From 2-01-FULL-50-23 sp964509695 (GTDB lineage Bacteria > Patescibacteriota > Microgenomatia > UBA1400 > MFAQ01), in NCBI GenBank assembly GCA_964509695.1, contig CAZDXN010000034.1, positions 1 to 5,542 on the forward strand: a stretch of 5,542 nt of DNA, given 5' to 3'. Below, piece by piece: positions 1 through 5,431 of this stretch (positions are counted from its first letter, which is position 1; each line of letters starts with the position of its first letter). Below the pieces are notes generated by a model. That model saw nothing but the letters and a program-made list of their open reading frames with translations, searched no databases and was not told the origin of the DNA. Position numbers and translations under genes: made by a program.

Positions 1-68
1 GACTGATACTTCAAGCAGATGATATTATTACATCAACCGATTTTGATACGCTACCGGTCACCATCCAT
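1..68. other. Window edge, no gene called
   Basis: This short stretch lies downstream of the minus-strand tRNA. I see no start site, no convincing terminator and no recognisable protein. A plus-strand frame is open from base 3 to 188, but it runs antisense through the whole tRNA and into ndk, so it is not called. A five-base stem (ATCAA/TTGAT) with a six-base loop lies near bases 33-48, but no T-run follows it. Confidence 0.5.
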
Positions 69-143
69 TGGTCGGGGTGCGGAGAATTGAACTCCGTGTC
101 TCTACGTCCCGAACGTAGCGTGATACCGATTCACTACACCCCG
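69..143 (-). tRNA. tRNA-Pro (anticodon CGG), CCA encoded
   Basis: A complete 75-nt cloverleaf reads on the minus strand. The acceptor stem is CGGGGTG paired with CACCCCG, followed by discriminator A and a genomically encoded CCA. The D stem is GTGA/TCAC, the anticodon stem CTACG/CGTAG, and the T stem CGGAG/CTCCG with a canonical TTCAATT loop; all stems pair perfectly. The anticodon loop TTCGGGA gives anticodon CGG, which reads CCG proline codons. G37 3' of the anticodon and the C1-G72 pair with A73 are the usual identity features of bacterial tRNA-Pro. It starts 17 bp after the ndk stop codon, so it may be processed from the same transcript. A TAAAAT sequence at 153-158 could instead be its own -10 box. 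Confidence 0.96.
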
Positions 144-160
144 TACGGAGCTATTTTACC

Positions 161-760
161 CTATTTCGCTTCCCAGTCCTTCGAATAGAGGATCTTCTCG
201 ATCGCCAGATCATAATCAAAGATATCCTTCTCTCCAAACCAAATCTTGATCTCATTCTCCGCCTCTTCGACATTTCCCGAAGCGTGAACCAAATTCCGCA
301 CCGCCCGCTGACTTTCATCGGCAATAAAATACGAATCAATCGTCAAATCAGCCGTAATCGTACCCATATCAGCATTCAAAGGGTTCACTCCACCTCGAAT
401 CTTTCTTACATGAGCAATTGCATGGGCTCCCTCAATCACCATCGCCACGATTGGACCCGCCGAGAGATAACCCACCAACCACTCTTGAATCTGTCTCGCA
501 ATCGCCATTGGATCGTCCGTCCAATGCTTTTTGCCTTCTTTGGCGAATGACTCCAGCGTTCTATTCCCCAGTGTCATCATTGCCGACTCCGGCTGGTCAT
601 AATGTCTTTTTGCCATTTCATTCGTCGGCCAAACCATCCTCATCGCCGTGATCTTCAGGCCCTTCTTCTCAAAACGGGAAATAATCTCCCCGATCAGCCC
701 TCTCTGGACCGCATCCGGCTTCAACAACACCAAACTTCTCTCATGCAACTTCGTCTTCAT
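161..760 (-). CDS. ndk: Nucleoside diphosphate kinase, long variant with two insertions
   Basis: NDK transfers the terminal phosphate from a nucleoside triphosphate (usually ATP) to (d)NDPs in the cytoplasm through a phosphohistidine. Conserved parts are the N-terminal LLKPDAV with Lys14, His53-Tyr54, YLSAGPIVAMVIEG (98-111), Arg119, N126-P127, and RNLVHAS (155-161) with Asn156 and the catalytic His159. At 199 residues it is well above the usual 140-155. By hand alignment to human NDK-A the excess is about 29 residues after Tyr54 and about 10 residues between GTI (133-135) and the active site. Two nucleotide-binding residues differ: the Thr of GxTNP is Val125 and the Arg of GTIRGDF is Thr136. 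The Asp after HxS is Gly162. ATG at 758-760 is the only good start, and it lacks a well-spaced Shine-Dalgarno. The 112-bp gap from the M16 gene leaves it open whether ndk is cotranscribed. Confidence 0.93.
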   Translation of the reverse strand: MKTKLHERSLVLLKPDAVQRGLIGEIISRFEKKGLKITAMRMVWPTNEMAKRHYDQPESAMMTLGNRTLESFAKEGKKHWTDDPMAIARQIQEWLVGYLSAGPIVAMVIEGAHAIAHVRKIRGGVNPLNADMGTITADLTIDSYFIADESQRAVRNLVHASGNVEEAENEIKIWFGEKDIFDYDLAIEKILYSKDWEAK

Positions 761-872
761 CCTGCCATTTTAACACGCATAGGTCCCCTGAGTCCTATAC
801 AACCTATGAGACCAATCTGTCTGATCCTGAAACTGCCGCCAACTGCAGGCTCTGGAAAAAGAATTTCTGCCG
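761..872. other. Spacer between M16 peptidase gene and ndk
   Basis: This is 112 bp with no gene. It contains a seven-base inverted repeat, CATAGGT at 778-784 and ACCTATG at 802-808, with a 17-base loop. No T-run follows in either direction, so it is not a standard terminator. I found no convincing -35/-10 pair for ndk. Confidence 0.5.
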
Positions 873-2144
873 TCAAATCTCGAAAGGCAACTTCTCATAA
901 TCACCCACCACCGCCACCGACATCTTCTCAGGCTTGAAGATCATCTCGCAGTACTCCCGAACTTGCTCCAAGGTAACTTTATCGGCACCGGTTTTTATTT
1001 CCTCAGGTGAATAAATCTTTTTTTCAAACATCATTTCATTGAGGGCAAACTCCATCACCTTGCCTGGATTGTCGTAAGCCAGACTCACCCGACCCTTGTA
1101 ACATTCTTTGGCTATCGCCAAATCCTTTTCGGTAATCCCCCATTTACCATTTCCCCCAAGTCCCATCATAATGTCGACGATTAGTTCCACTGCGTCTTTT
1201 AACTTATCTTTCGGCAGTCCCCCTCCAACCACTACCGCACCGGAATCGGAAAAACTTTCCGTCCCCGACCCAATCGAATAGGCCCAGCCGCGCTTCTCCC
1301 GCACTTCCTTGAATAATCGACTTAATCCTCCTCCACCAAAAACGATGTTGGTAAGATACGACACATACCGACTCGGGTGACCAATGGCTAACCCGGGCAA
1401 CCCCATCGCCAAATTTGCCTGCTCAATTTCTCTTTTCACCAGTATTGATTTTGCTTTTATTGGCCTTCCCCACTCAAATTTATCTTTTTTTGGAACGCCG
1501 GCTCGATCAAACAACGGCTTAAATTCTCTCTCAATCAGCTCTAATAGTTCTTTGTCGCTTCCCCAATTTCCCACCACCCCCACCAACATATTCTCCGGCA
1601 CAAACCACTTGTCCATATATGCATGGAGGGCTTTCGGCGTCATTGTCTTCAAACTTTCTTTAGTTCCGATAATTGGCCTGCCCATATTCGTTTTGCCATA
1701 CAAGAGCTTCCACATCTCCTCACCCACCTTGCTATCTGGTAGATCCTCATACATCTTCAACTCTTCCAAAATAGTGCCCCTCTCTTTGTCAAAATGTTCT
1801 TCTGGCAAAATCGGCTCACTTACCATTTGACCCACCACACTAGCCGCCAAATCCACTTTGTGTTTGGCTGTCTTGGTCCAAAAACCAACCACATTGTAAC
1901 TTGTAAAGGCATTTCGTCCACCCCCCACGGCGTCGATCGCATCGGAAATGTCAAACATTCCCGGAAACTTTCTGGTTCCCTTGAAGACAAAATGTTCCAG
2001 AAAATGGGCGCTTCCGGCCAGGTCATCGGTTTCTTCGCGCGAGCCGGTACCCACCAAAGCCTGAACCATGACCGACTCCCGATCATCCTTTACCAATATC
2101 ACTTTTAGAGGACCAACTTGCTCGACTTTGGGCGCAAAAGACAT
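873..2144 (-). CDS. M16 family zinc metallopeptidase (processing-peptidase-like)
   Basis: This is a zinc-dependent endopeptidase of the pitrilysin/M16 clan (inverzincin). The inverted zinc motif HFLEH is at residues 47-51: His47 and His51 bind zinc and Glu50 is the catalytic base. The third ligand is expected at Glu128 in ILEELKMYED, 76 residues after His51, the normal M16 spacing. The C-terminal half carries the family signature GGGGLSRLFKEVREKRGWAYS (split at about 270-290), with the Arg/Tyr pair that contacts substrate. At 423 residues it has the size of an M16B single-unit peptidase, which normally dimerises. No signal peptide or membrane segment is seen, so it is predicted cytoplasmic. 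The ATG is 17 bp after the stop of the MBL gene and has no well-placed Shine-Dalgarno, which suggests cotranscription. The zinc site is intact, so it is probably active; the substrate is unknown. Confidence 0.93.
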   Translation of the reverse strand: MSFAPKVEQVGPLKVILVKDDRESVMVQALVGTGSREETDDLAGSAHFLEHFVFKGTRKFPGMFDISDAIDAVGGGRNAFTSYNVVGFWTKTAKHKVDLAASVVGQMVSEPILPEEHFDKERGTILEELKMYEDLPDSKVGEEMWKLLYGKTNMGRPIIGTKESLKTMTPKALHAYMDKWFVPENMLVGVVGNWGSDKELLELIEREFKPLFDRAGVPKKDKFEWGRPIKAKSILVKREIEQANLAMGLPGLAIGHPSRYVSYLTNIVFGGGGLSRLFKEVREKRGWAYSIGSGTESFSDSGAVVVGGGLPKDKLKDAVELIVDIMMGLGGNGKWGITEKDLAIAKECYKGRVSLAYDNPGKVMEFALNEMMFEKKIYSPEEIKTGADKVTLEQVREYCEMIFKPEKMSVAVVGDYEKLPFEI

Positions 2145-2161
2145 CCGTCAATTCTACACTA

Positions 2162-3007
2162 CTACCTGACCAAGCCGTAAGACTTGCCATCGGCGACAAA
2201 CTCGACCTCCCCATTCTGATCGGTCCGCAGGATGCGGGATCCCAATGTATCAAACCGCTTCAAAATCTCCGGGGCGGGGTGACCATAGCTGTTTTTCGCC
2301 CCCACGCTCACCACTGCCCACTTGGGCCTGACCTTCTCATCAAATACCACCGATGAACTATATTTCGACCCGTGATGGGCCACTTTCAAGACCTCAACCG
2401 GAGTCAGCACTCCAGCGCCATCTAGTGCCAATTCTTGATCTATTCCAATGTCGCCGGTAAATAAGGCCGAGAAGCCGGGGAATCCCATCACCAGAACCAA
2501 AGACCCGGCATTATCGTCACTGCTCGCTCCCAAGACATCTGTCGGAGATTTCTCGAAAGGCCAGATAATATCAAAATATAGCTCTCCATAACGAAGCCTA
2601 TCACCTTTTCGGGCAATCACCTGTTTGATCTTTCTCGACTCGATCATTTTGTACACGCTTTGGGTGTTTTTCCCAGCCGGCGTTTCGGAAGACAAAACCA
2701 CCTCTCCAATCTCGTAGTGATTCGACACCGCTGTTAGATCCCCCAAGTGATCCTCCTGAGGGTGAGTGTTCACAAAGACCTCAATCCGTTTATCCCAGAA
2801 CGGGACGTGCTCTGACAGGCACTCCATCACCCCGCCGTTCTTCGACCCGGTATCGATAAGCATCTGGAAATCGCCTTTGGTGATCAGGCTGGCGTCCCCC
2901 TGCCCCACGTCACAAAAAATAAGATGCAGCTTCTCATCCGGAAGCTGAATCAAGGCAAAAAACAGTAATAGCCCCATCACCCCAACGCCAATTCTCCACC
3001 ACTTCAT
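2162..3007 (-). CDS. Membrane-anchored metallo-beta-lactamase-fold protein, detached ComEC C-terminal domain
   Basis: The protein is 281 residues. Residues 5-22 form one hydrophobic N-terminal helix (anchor or signal), so the enzyme domain is probably outside the cytoplasm. The rest matches the MBL domain normally fused to the C-terminus of ComEC/Rec2: DVGQGD (33-38), LIDTG (50-54), THPQEDHLGDL (81-91), LFTGD (182-186), VAHHGS (209-214) and a final YGHP (241-244). The metal motif reads H82-x-Q84-x-D86-H87. The second His of classical HxHxDH is replaced, as is common in ComEC proteins. In ComEC this domain is thought to act as a nuclease degrading the non-transported strand or to modulate transport. 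It follows the Competence-domain gene by 25 bp in a different frame. The start is ATG at 3005-3007, with a weak GAAGGG about 11 bases upstream. Some ComEC-like MBL proteins are free-standing hydrolases, so a role in uptake is inferred from context. Confidence 0.88.
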   Translation of the reverse strand: MKWWRIGVGVMGLLLFFALIQLPDEKLHLIFCDVGQGDASLITKGDFQMLIDTGSKNGGVMECLSEHVPFWDKRIEVFVNTHPQEDHLGDLTAVSNHYEIGEVVLSSETPAGKNTQSVYKMIESRKIKQVIARKGDRLRYGELYFDIIWPFEKSPTDVLGASSDDNAGSLVLVMGFPGFSALFTGDIGIDQELALDGAGVLTPVEVLKVAHHGSKYSSSVVFDEKVRPKWAVVSVGAKNSYGHPAPEILKRFDTLGSRILRTDQNGEVEFVADGKSYGLVR

Positions 3008-3018
3008 AACTTAATATA

Positions 3019-3038
3019 CCCTTCGGCTTCGCTCAGGG
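3019..3038. repeat. Short dispersed-type hairpin repeat overlapping the comEC stop codon
   Basis: This 20-mer starts CCCTTCGGC and ends GCTCAGGG. It can fold with CCCT/AGGG outer pairs and an inner GGC/GCT stem with mismatches between. From memory, very similar CCCTTCG...CTCAGGG words are scattered through many environmental bacterial genomes; only one copy lies in this window, so repetition is not shown here. On the minus strand the TGA stop of comEC lies inside the element. It abuts a perfect 12-bp palindrome, GGGCCATGGCCC, at 3036-3047. Confidence 0.5.
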
Positions 3039-3926
3039 CCATGGCCCCCCAAATAACCGGACCAAAATAACCATCAAGTGGGCCAAGGCATAAGTCGGCC
3101 AAGAAATAAGCATCGCCATGGGACCAAACAAAGCTCCGCCCGCCAACATCAGTCCGCCAAAGGCCATCAAGAGCGGCACCAGAGGCAGAATCACGGCGTT
3201 ACTCACCAATGAAATCAGACTCCCCCGCCCAAAATGAAACCAAATAATCGGCCAGGTCAGAATCAACGCAGAAAAGCTGGTCGTCAAATCCAACTTCTCC
3301 ACCAATCCCGCCAGACTGGCCCCACTCTCCTCAAGGCGCTTCTTAAAATATGGCGCCAACACCGTCACTCCAAACGTCGCCGCCACCGACAGCTGGAAGC
3401 TAATGCTTCCCACGATGGACGGGTCGATCATCAACATCAGCCACACCGCCAGAGCCAAACTCCACCACGCCTTCGCTCCTCGTCCCAAAACCGCGCCCAC
3501 AAAGACCATGCTTCCCATCAGCGCCGCCCGCACGACAGAGATCTCGCCACCAGTGAGAATCACATAAAAAATCATCACCCCGATCGCCAGAACGCTCGCC
3601 CAGCCCCGGCTCACAAAAAAAAGAAATCCCGATAGCGCCAATCCCGCCACCACCATAATGTTGTAGCCGGAAGCCACCACCATATGGACCGTTCCGGAGT
3701 TTATCAATGACTGGTAAAACTCCCGACTCAAACTGCTCTTGTAGCCCAAAACGACTCCCAAAACCAGTGCCCCTTCCGGCTCAGGGAGATTCCTGGCCGC
3801 AACCCCAACCAGCTTCATCCGCCAGTTATCTACCCCCTTCAGTGATATAGTTTGAGAGATATTGACCGAGTTAAATCCCACTCTAACCAACATCAAAACT
3901 ACCAACAACAATACTCGCCATTTCAT
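3033..3926 (-). CDS. comEC: ComEC/Rec2-type competence membrane channel, Competence domain only
   Basis: This is an integral membrane protein expected to conduct single-stranded DNA across the cytoplasmic membrane in natural transformation. Residues 42-61 (VAARNLPEPEGALVLGVVLG), SGTVHMVVASGYNI (77-90), EISVVRAALMG (128-138) and DPSIVGSISFQLSVAATFGV (168-187) are typical of the Competence domain (PF03772). There is an N-terminal helix (about 4-18) and further hydrophobic segments to residue 290. At 297 residues it is far shorter than a full ComEC (about 700-800). It lacks the N-terminal DUF4131/OB-fold region and the C-terminal MBL domain, which is the next gene. I chose ATG at 3926, whose A is shared with the comEA TGA (TGATG), indicating translational coupling. 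A TTG one codon earlier is possible. The last residues, GGPWP and the stop, lie in a repeat-like sequence. Confidence 0.9.
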   Translation of the reverse strand: MKWRVLLLVVLMLVRVGFNSVNISQTISLKGVDNWRMKLVGVAARNLPEPEGALVLGVVLGYKSSLSREFYQSLINSGTVHMVVASGYNIMVVAGLALSGFLFFVSRGWASVLAIGVMIFYVILTGGEISVVRAALMGSMVFVGAVLGRGAKAWWSLALAVWLMLMIDPSIVGSISFQLSVAATFGVTVLAPYFKKRLEESGASLAGLVEKLDLTTSFSALILTWPIIWFHFGRGSLISLVSNAVILPLVPLLMAFGGLMLAGGALFGPMAMLISWPTYALAHLMVILVRLFGGPWP

Positions 3927-4555
3927 CAATATATCGTGATTTGGTCTTTGATCTTCTCGAAGACCGACTTGGTAATGACTTTCTTCGTCAAGAGATCCTC
4001 TATCTTCGCATAGGGTCGGTTCTTGACGATCTCGCCTGCCCTAACCTCACCCACCCCCCACAAACTGTCAAGTTCAGATAGGCTCGCCGTATTCAAATTG
4101 ATTTTGTCAGCCGTCGTCGCCCCCGCCTGCCCGCCTGCTGTCACCCCCGACCCGATCGGGGGTCCATCCGATTTCTCCCTTATATAAATCTTCTGTCCAT
4201 CAGTCACTACCGTCGCCAAATTCACCTCTTTCGCCAAAATCGTCCGATCAGCCACTGAAGAGACGCCACCAGCCGCTACCAAAGCATCTTTCACCCTAGC
4301 TCCTTCGGCCAATTTATAGACCCCCGGTGACACCACTGCCCCGGAAACGTCCACCCAAATCTCCTTCACGGCTTTCGCTTCACTGGAACCACCCGATTTC
4401 GCCAAGTACTCCACTGTTGGTGGCTTCTTCAAGGACCGCAAGCCAATCATCACCAAGAAATAAATTACAAAAACCAACAGCAAGGCCAAAATCACCCAAT
4501 CGAGCCACGTAAAACGTTTGATCAAAGCGGCGAGCTTCAGTTTCACCAAATCCAC
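3926..4555 (-). CDS. comEA: ComEA-type competence DNA receptor (SLBB + helix-hairpin-helix)
   Basis: ComEA binds incoming double-stranded DNA at the outer face of the membrane and passes it to ComEC. The 209-residue protein has one membrane helix (about 18-39), then a short linker and an SLBB domain (about 66-125, with VDVSGAVVSPGVYKL and DGQKIYI). Next comes a Gly/Ala/Thr-rich linker (about 131-150) and a C-terminal HhH region (151-208) beginning INLNTASLSELDSLWGVG. The first hairpin keeps GVG at 167-169, although the usual PG is WG. The second hairpin, normally GIG, reads VIT (193-195), so it may bind DNA more weakly. The start is GTG at 4553-4555; GTG at codon 4 is an alternative. A GAGAGG about 12 bases upstream is a distant Shine-Dalgarno and belongs to the palindromic repeat there. 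It is the first gene of the uptake operon. Confidence 0.93.
   Translation of the reverse strand: MDLVKLKLAALIKRFTWLDWVILALLLVFVIYFLVMIGLRSLKKPPTVEYLAKSGGSSEAKAVKEIWVDVSGAVVSPGVYKLAEGARVKDALVAAGGVSSVADRTILAKEVNLATVVTDGQKIYIREKSDGPPIGSGVTAGGQAGATTADKINLNTASLSELDSLWGVGEVRAGEIVKNRPYAKIEDLLTKKVITKSVFEKIKDQITIY
4122..4163. repeat. Tandem octamer plus perfect hairpin inside the comEA linker
   Basis: The octamer CCCGCCTG occurs twice back to back at 4122-4137. It is followed by a perfect eight-base inverted repeat, ACCCCCGA at 4143-4150 and TCGGGGGT at 4156-4163, with a five-base loop. It encodes part of the Gly/Ala/Thr-rich linker between the SLBB and HhH domains of ComEA and does not break the frame. 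It looks like a small GC-rich repeat tolerated within a flexible linker. Confidence 0.6.
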
Positions 4556-4566
4556 TTTATCACATT

Positions 4567-4618
4567 ACCTCTCCCTCTTTCCCTCCCCTTAATAAGGGGA
4601 GGGACGTAAGGGTGAGGT
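4567..4618. repeat. 52-bp imperfect palindrome in the comEA leader
   Basis: The outer arms are ACCTCTCCCT and AGGGTGAGGT with one mismatch. The inner arms are a perfect 11-base inverted repeat (TCCCTCCCCTT at 4580-4590, its complement at 4594-4604) with an AAT loop, and the middle portions do not pair well. From memory, palindromes of the ACCTCACCC...GGGTGAGGT type are common dispersed elements in environmental bacteria, but no second copy lies here. No T-run follows on either strand, so it is not a standard intrinsic terminator. On the minus strand its end supplies the only purine-rich, Shine-Dalgarno-like sequence before comEA. Confidence 0.7.
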
Positions 4619-4632
4619 CAGTGCTAATCACC

Positions 4633-4660
4633 TTGAAGCTAATATCATTAGCACTATACT
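4633..4660 (+). promoter_or_regulatory. Candidate sigma70-type promoter for the membrane protein gene
   Basis: TTGAAG (4633-4638) and TATACT (4655-4660) are separated by 16 bases. They match the -35 and -10 consensus at four and five of six positions. Transcription would start near 4667 and give a leader of about 65 nt before the ATG at 4733. A weaker alternative is TTGTTA (4698-4703) with TACAGT (4721-4726), which would give an almost leaderless message. Confidence 0.45.
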
Positions 4661-4674
4661 ATATATAGTGTCAG
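4648..4674. promoter_or_regulatory. CIRCE-like dyad over the promoter cores
   Basis: TTAGCACTA-N9-TAGTGTCAG has the exact geometry of the HrcA operator CIRCE (TTAGCACTC-N9-GAGTGCTAA). The left half matches at eight of nine positions and the right half at five of nine. Its core is a perfect dyad, CACTATA-N5-TATAGTG (4652-4670). It covers the proposed -10 boxes of both divergent promoters, a classical place for a repressor. Part of the symmetry may simply reflect two opposing -10 boxes, so HrcA control is only a possibility. Confidence 0.3.
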
Positions 4675-4685
4675 TTTTAGTACAA
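4658..4685 (-). promoter_or_regulatory. Candidate promoter for the comEA operon
   Basis: On the minus strand TTGTAC (4685-4680) is followed after 16 bases by TATAGT (4663-4658). The -10 matches at five of six positions, the -35 only at three. Transcription would start near 4651, giving a leader of about 95 nt that contains the whole 52-bp palindrome. The -10 overlaps that of the opposing promoter, so the two promoters would compete. Confidence 0.35.
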
Positions 4686-4731
4686 ACTAATCTAAATTGT
4701 TATTTGCTTATTAGCATAGTACAGTAAAACT
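4673..4731. repeat. Inverted repeat in the leader of the plus-strand gene
   Basis: AGTTTTAGTAC (4673-4683) is complementary to GTACagTAAAACT (4719-4731) apart from a two-base bulge. The same stretch holds a direct repeat, TAGTACA followed by AACTAAT (4678-4691 and 4717-4734). A transcript from the upstream promoter could pair these arms just before the start codon. Confidence 0.5.
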
Positions 4732-4732
4732 A

Positions 4733-5431
4733 ATGCTCATTTTCAGTCTTCACACTCTCTTCCTAATCCTTTCTCTTGGCCTGACCTACCTCTGGACCAA
4801 GAACCCATCCCTCTCTCCTTTCAATCTTCAAGCCACTGGTCTGCTCATCCTCTTCTACTTCGTCACCAAGTTTGTGACCGGCAAGGCCAAGAGCACTCAA
4901 AACACCCTCGACGCCATTATCTTTACCACCATCACCTTCTTGATCGTCACCACCACCGGCGGAGTCCACTCTCCCGTCTTCTTCCTTCTCTACTTCCTCC
5001 TTTTCGCTCTGAGCCTTCTGTTTGAACCCATCCAATCGATCATCCTGAGCCTGCTACTGATCGCTCTGTTTGGGTACGATTTGTCAAATAACTTCGACAA
5101 CCCTGCTCTGATAAACCTGATTACTCTCTTTTTGACTACCCCTATCGCCATGATTTTTGGCAAGAAATACCTCCAAACCCTCGAAGATCTGGGGCGAATC
5201 AAACAGCTCAACAAAATCATTTCCGAAGAAGAAACCGATACCCTGCTCTGGCTCACCACTCGCGCCAGACCCACTCTGATCAGCCTCCTCGACACTACCA
5301 GCCTGATTATCAGTAGCAATCTCCTCCCGGGGAGACTTCAGGATCGCCTCAAACAACTCCACCAAGATCTCATCTCCCTGCATCAATCAGCCCAAACCCT
5401 CGAAAACGATATCCAAGACCTTTCGCCTTAG
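4733..5431 (+). CDS. Six-helix membrane protein with degenerate histidine-kinase dimerisation-like tail
   Basis: I do not recognise a named family. Residues 1-142 contain about six hydrophobic helices (3-21, 31-49, 60-75, 79-98, 101-117, 124-142). The TTGGVHSPVFFLLYFLL stretch (73-89) resembles the membrane sensor part of some histidine kinases (TGGxxSPFFxLYFL). A charged, probably coiled segment follows (145-168). Residues 168-229 look like the two helices of a DHp domain: TTRARPTLISLLD (175-187) lines up with SHELRTPLNAILG, with Thr in place of the phospho-accepting His, and the second helix ends in NDIQDLSP. No ATPase domain follows before the TAG. The parallel with a kinase is my hand alignment. 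It could be a non-catalytic sensor or partner of a kinase, or a truncated kinase. ATG at 4733 has no Shine-Dalgarno. It is divergent from comEA. Confidence 0.75.
   Translation: MLIFSLHTLFLILSLGLTYLWTKNPSLSPFNLQATGLLILFYFVTKFVTGKAKSTQNTLDAIIFTTITFLIVTTTGGVHSPVFFLLYFLLFALSLLFEPIQSIILSLLLIALFGYDLSNNFDNPALINLITLFLTTPIAMIFGKKYLQTLEDLGRIKQLNKIISEEETDTLLWLTTRARPTLISLLDTTSLIISSNLLPGRLQDRLKQLHQDLISLHQSAQTLENDIQDLSP

Larger units (their letters stand above)
4619..4735. promoter_or_regulatory. Divergent control region with four GCTAAT/ATTAGC boxes
   Basis: The region lies between comEA (minus) and the membrane protein gene (plus). GCTAAT occurs at 4623-4628 and 4638-4643, and its complement ATTAGC at 4647-4652 and 4710-4715. 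The second and third copies form a dyad with a three-base spacer, lying between the proposed -35 and -10 of the plus promoter. GTGCTAAT at 4621-4628 and ATTAGCAC at 4647-4654 form a larger eight-base inverted repeat. The arrangement suggests binding sites for a regulator acting on both directions. No regulator gene is visible. Confidence 0.45.

Noticed and set aside
3..188. Open plus-strand frame from the window edge through the tRNA region
   Set aside because: It runs antisense through a perfect tRNA and into ndk, and the translation resembles no protein I know; the lack of stops is probably chance.
778..808. CATAGGT/ACCTATG inverted repeat as a terminator or operator
   Set aside because: A seven-base stem with a 17-base loop and no T-run is weak, and no promoter is recognisable nearby.
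1384..1830. Long open plus-strand frame opposite the M16 gene
   Set aside because: It is the antisense of a clearly conserved peptidase, has no start signal and no recognisable motif.
3234..3635. Open plus-strand frame opposite comEC
   Set aside because: The translation is rich in Arg, His, Gln and Ser, as expected for the antisense of a hydrophobic membrane gene; it is a shadow.
3926..3929. TTG one codon upstream as the comEC start
   Set aside because: The adjacent ATG overlaps the comEA stop in a TGATG junction, the more usual arrangement for coupled genes.
4580..4604. Strong hairpin considered as an intrinsic terminator
   Set aside because: No run of T follows on either strand, and it lies upstream of comEA rather than at a gene end.
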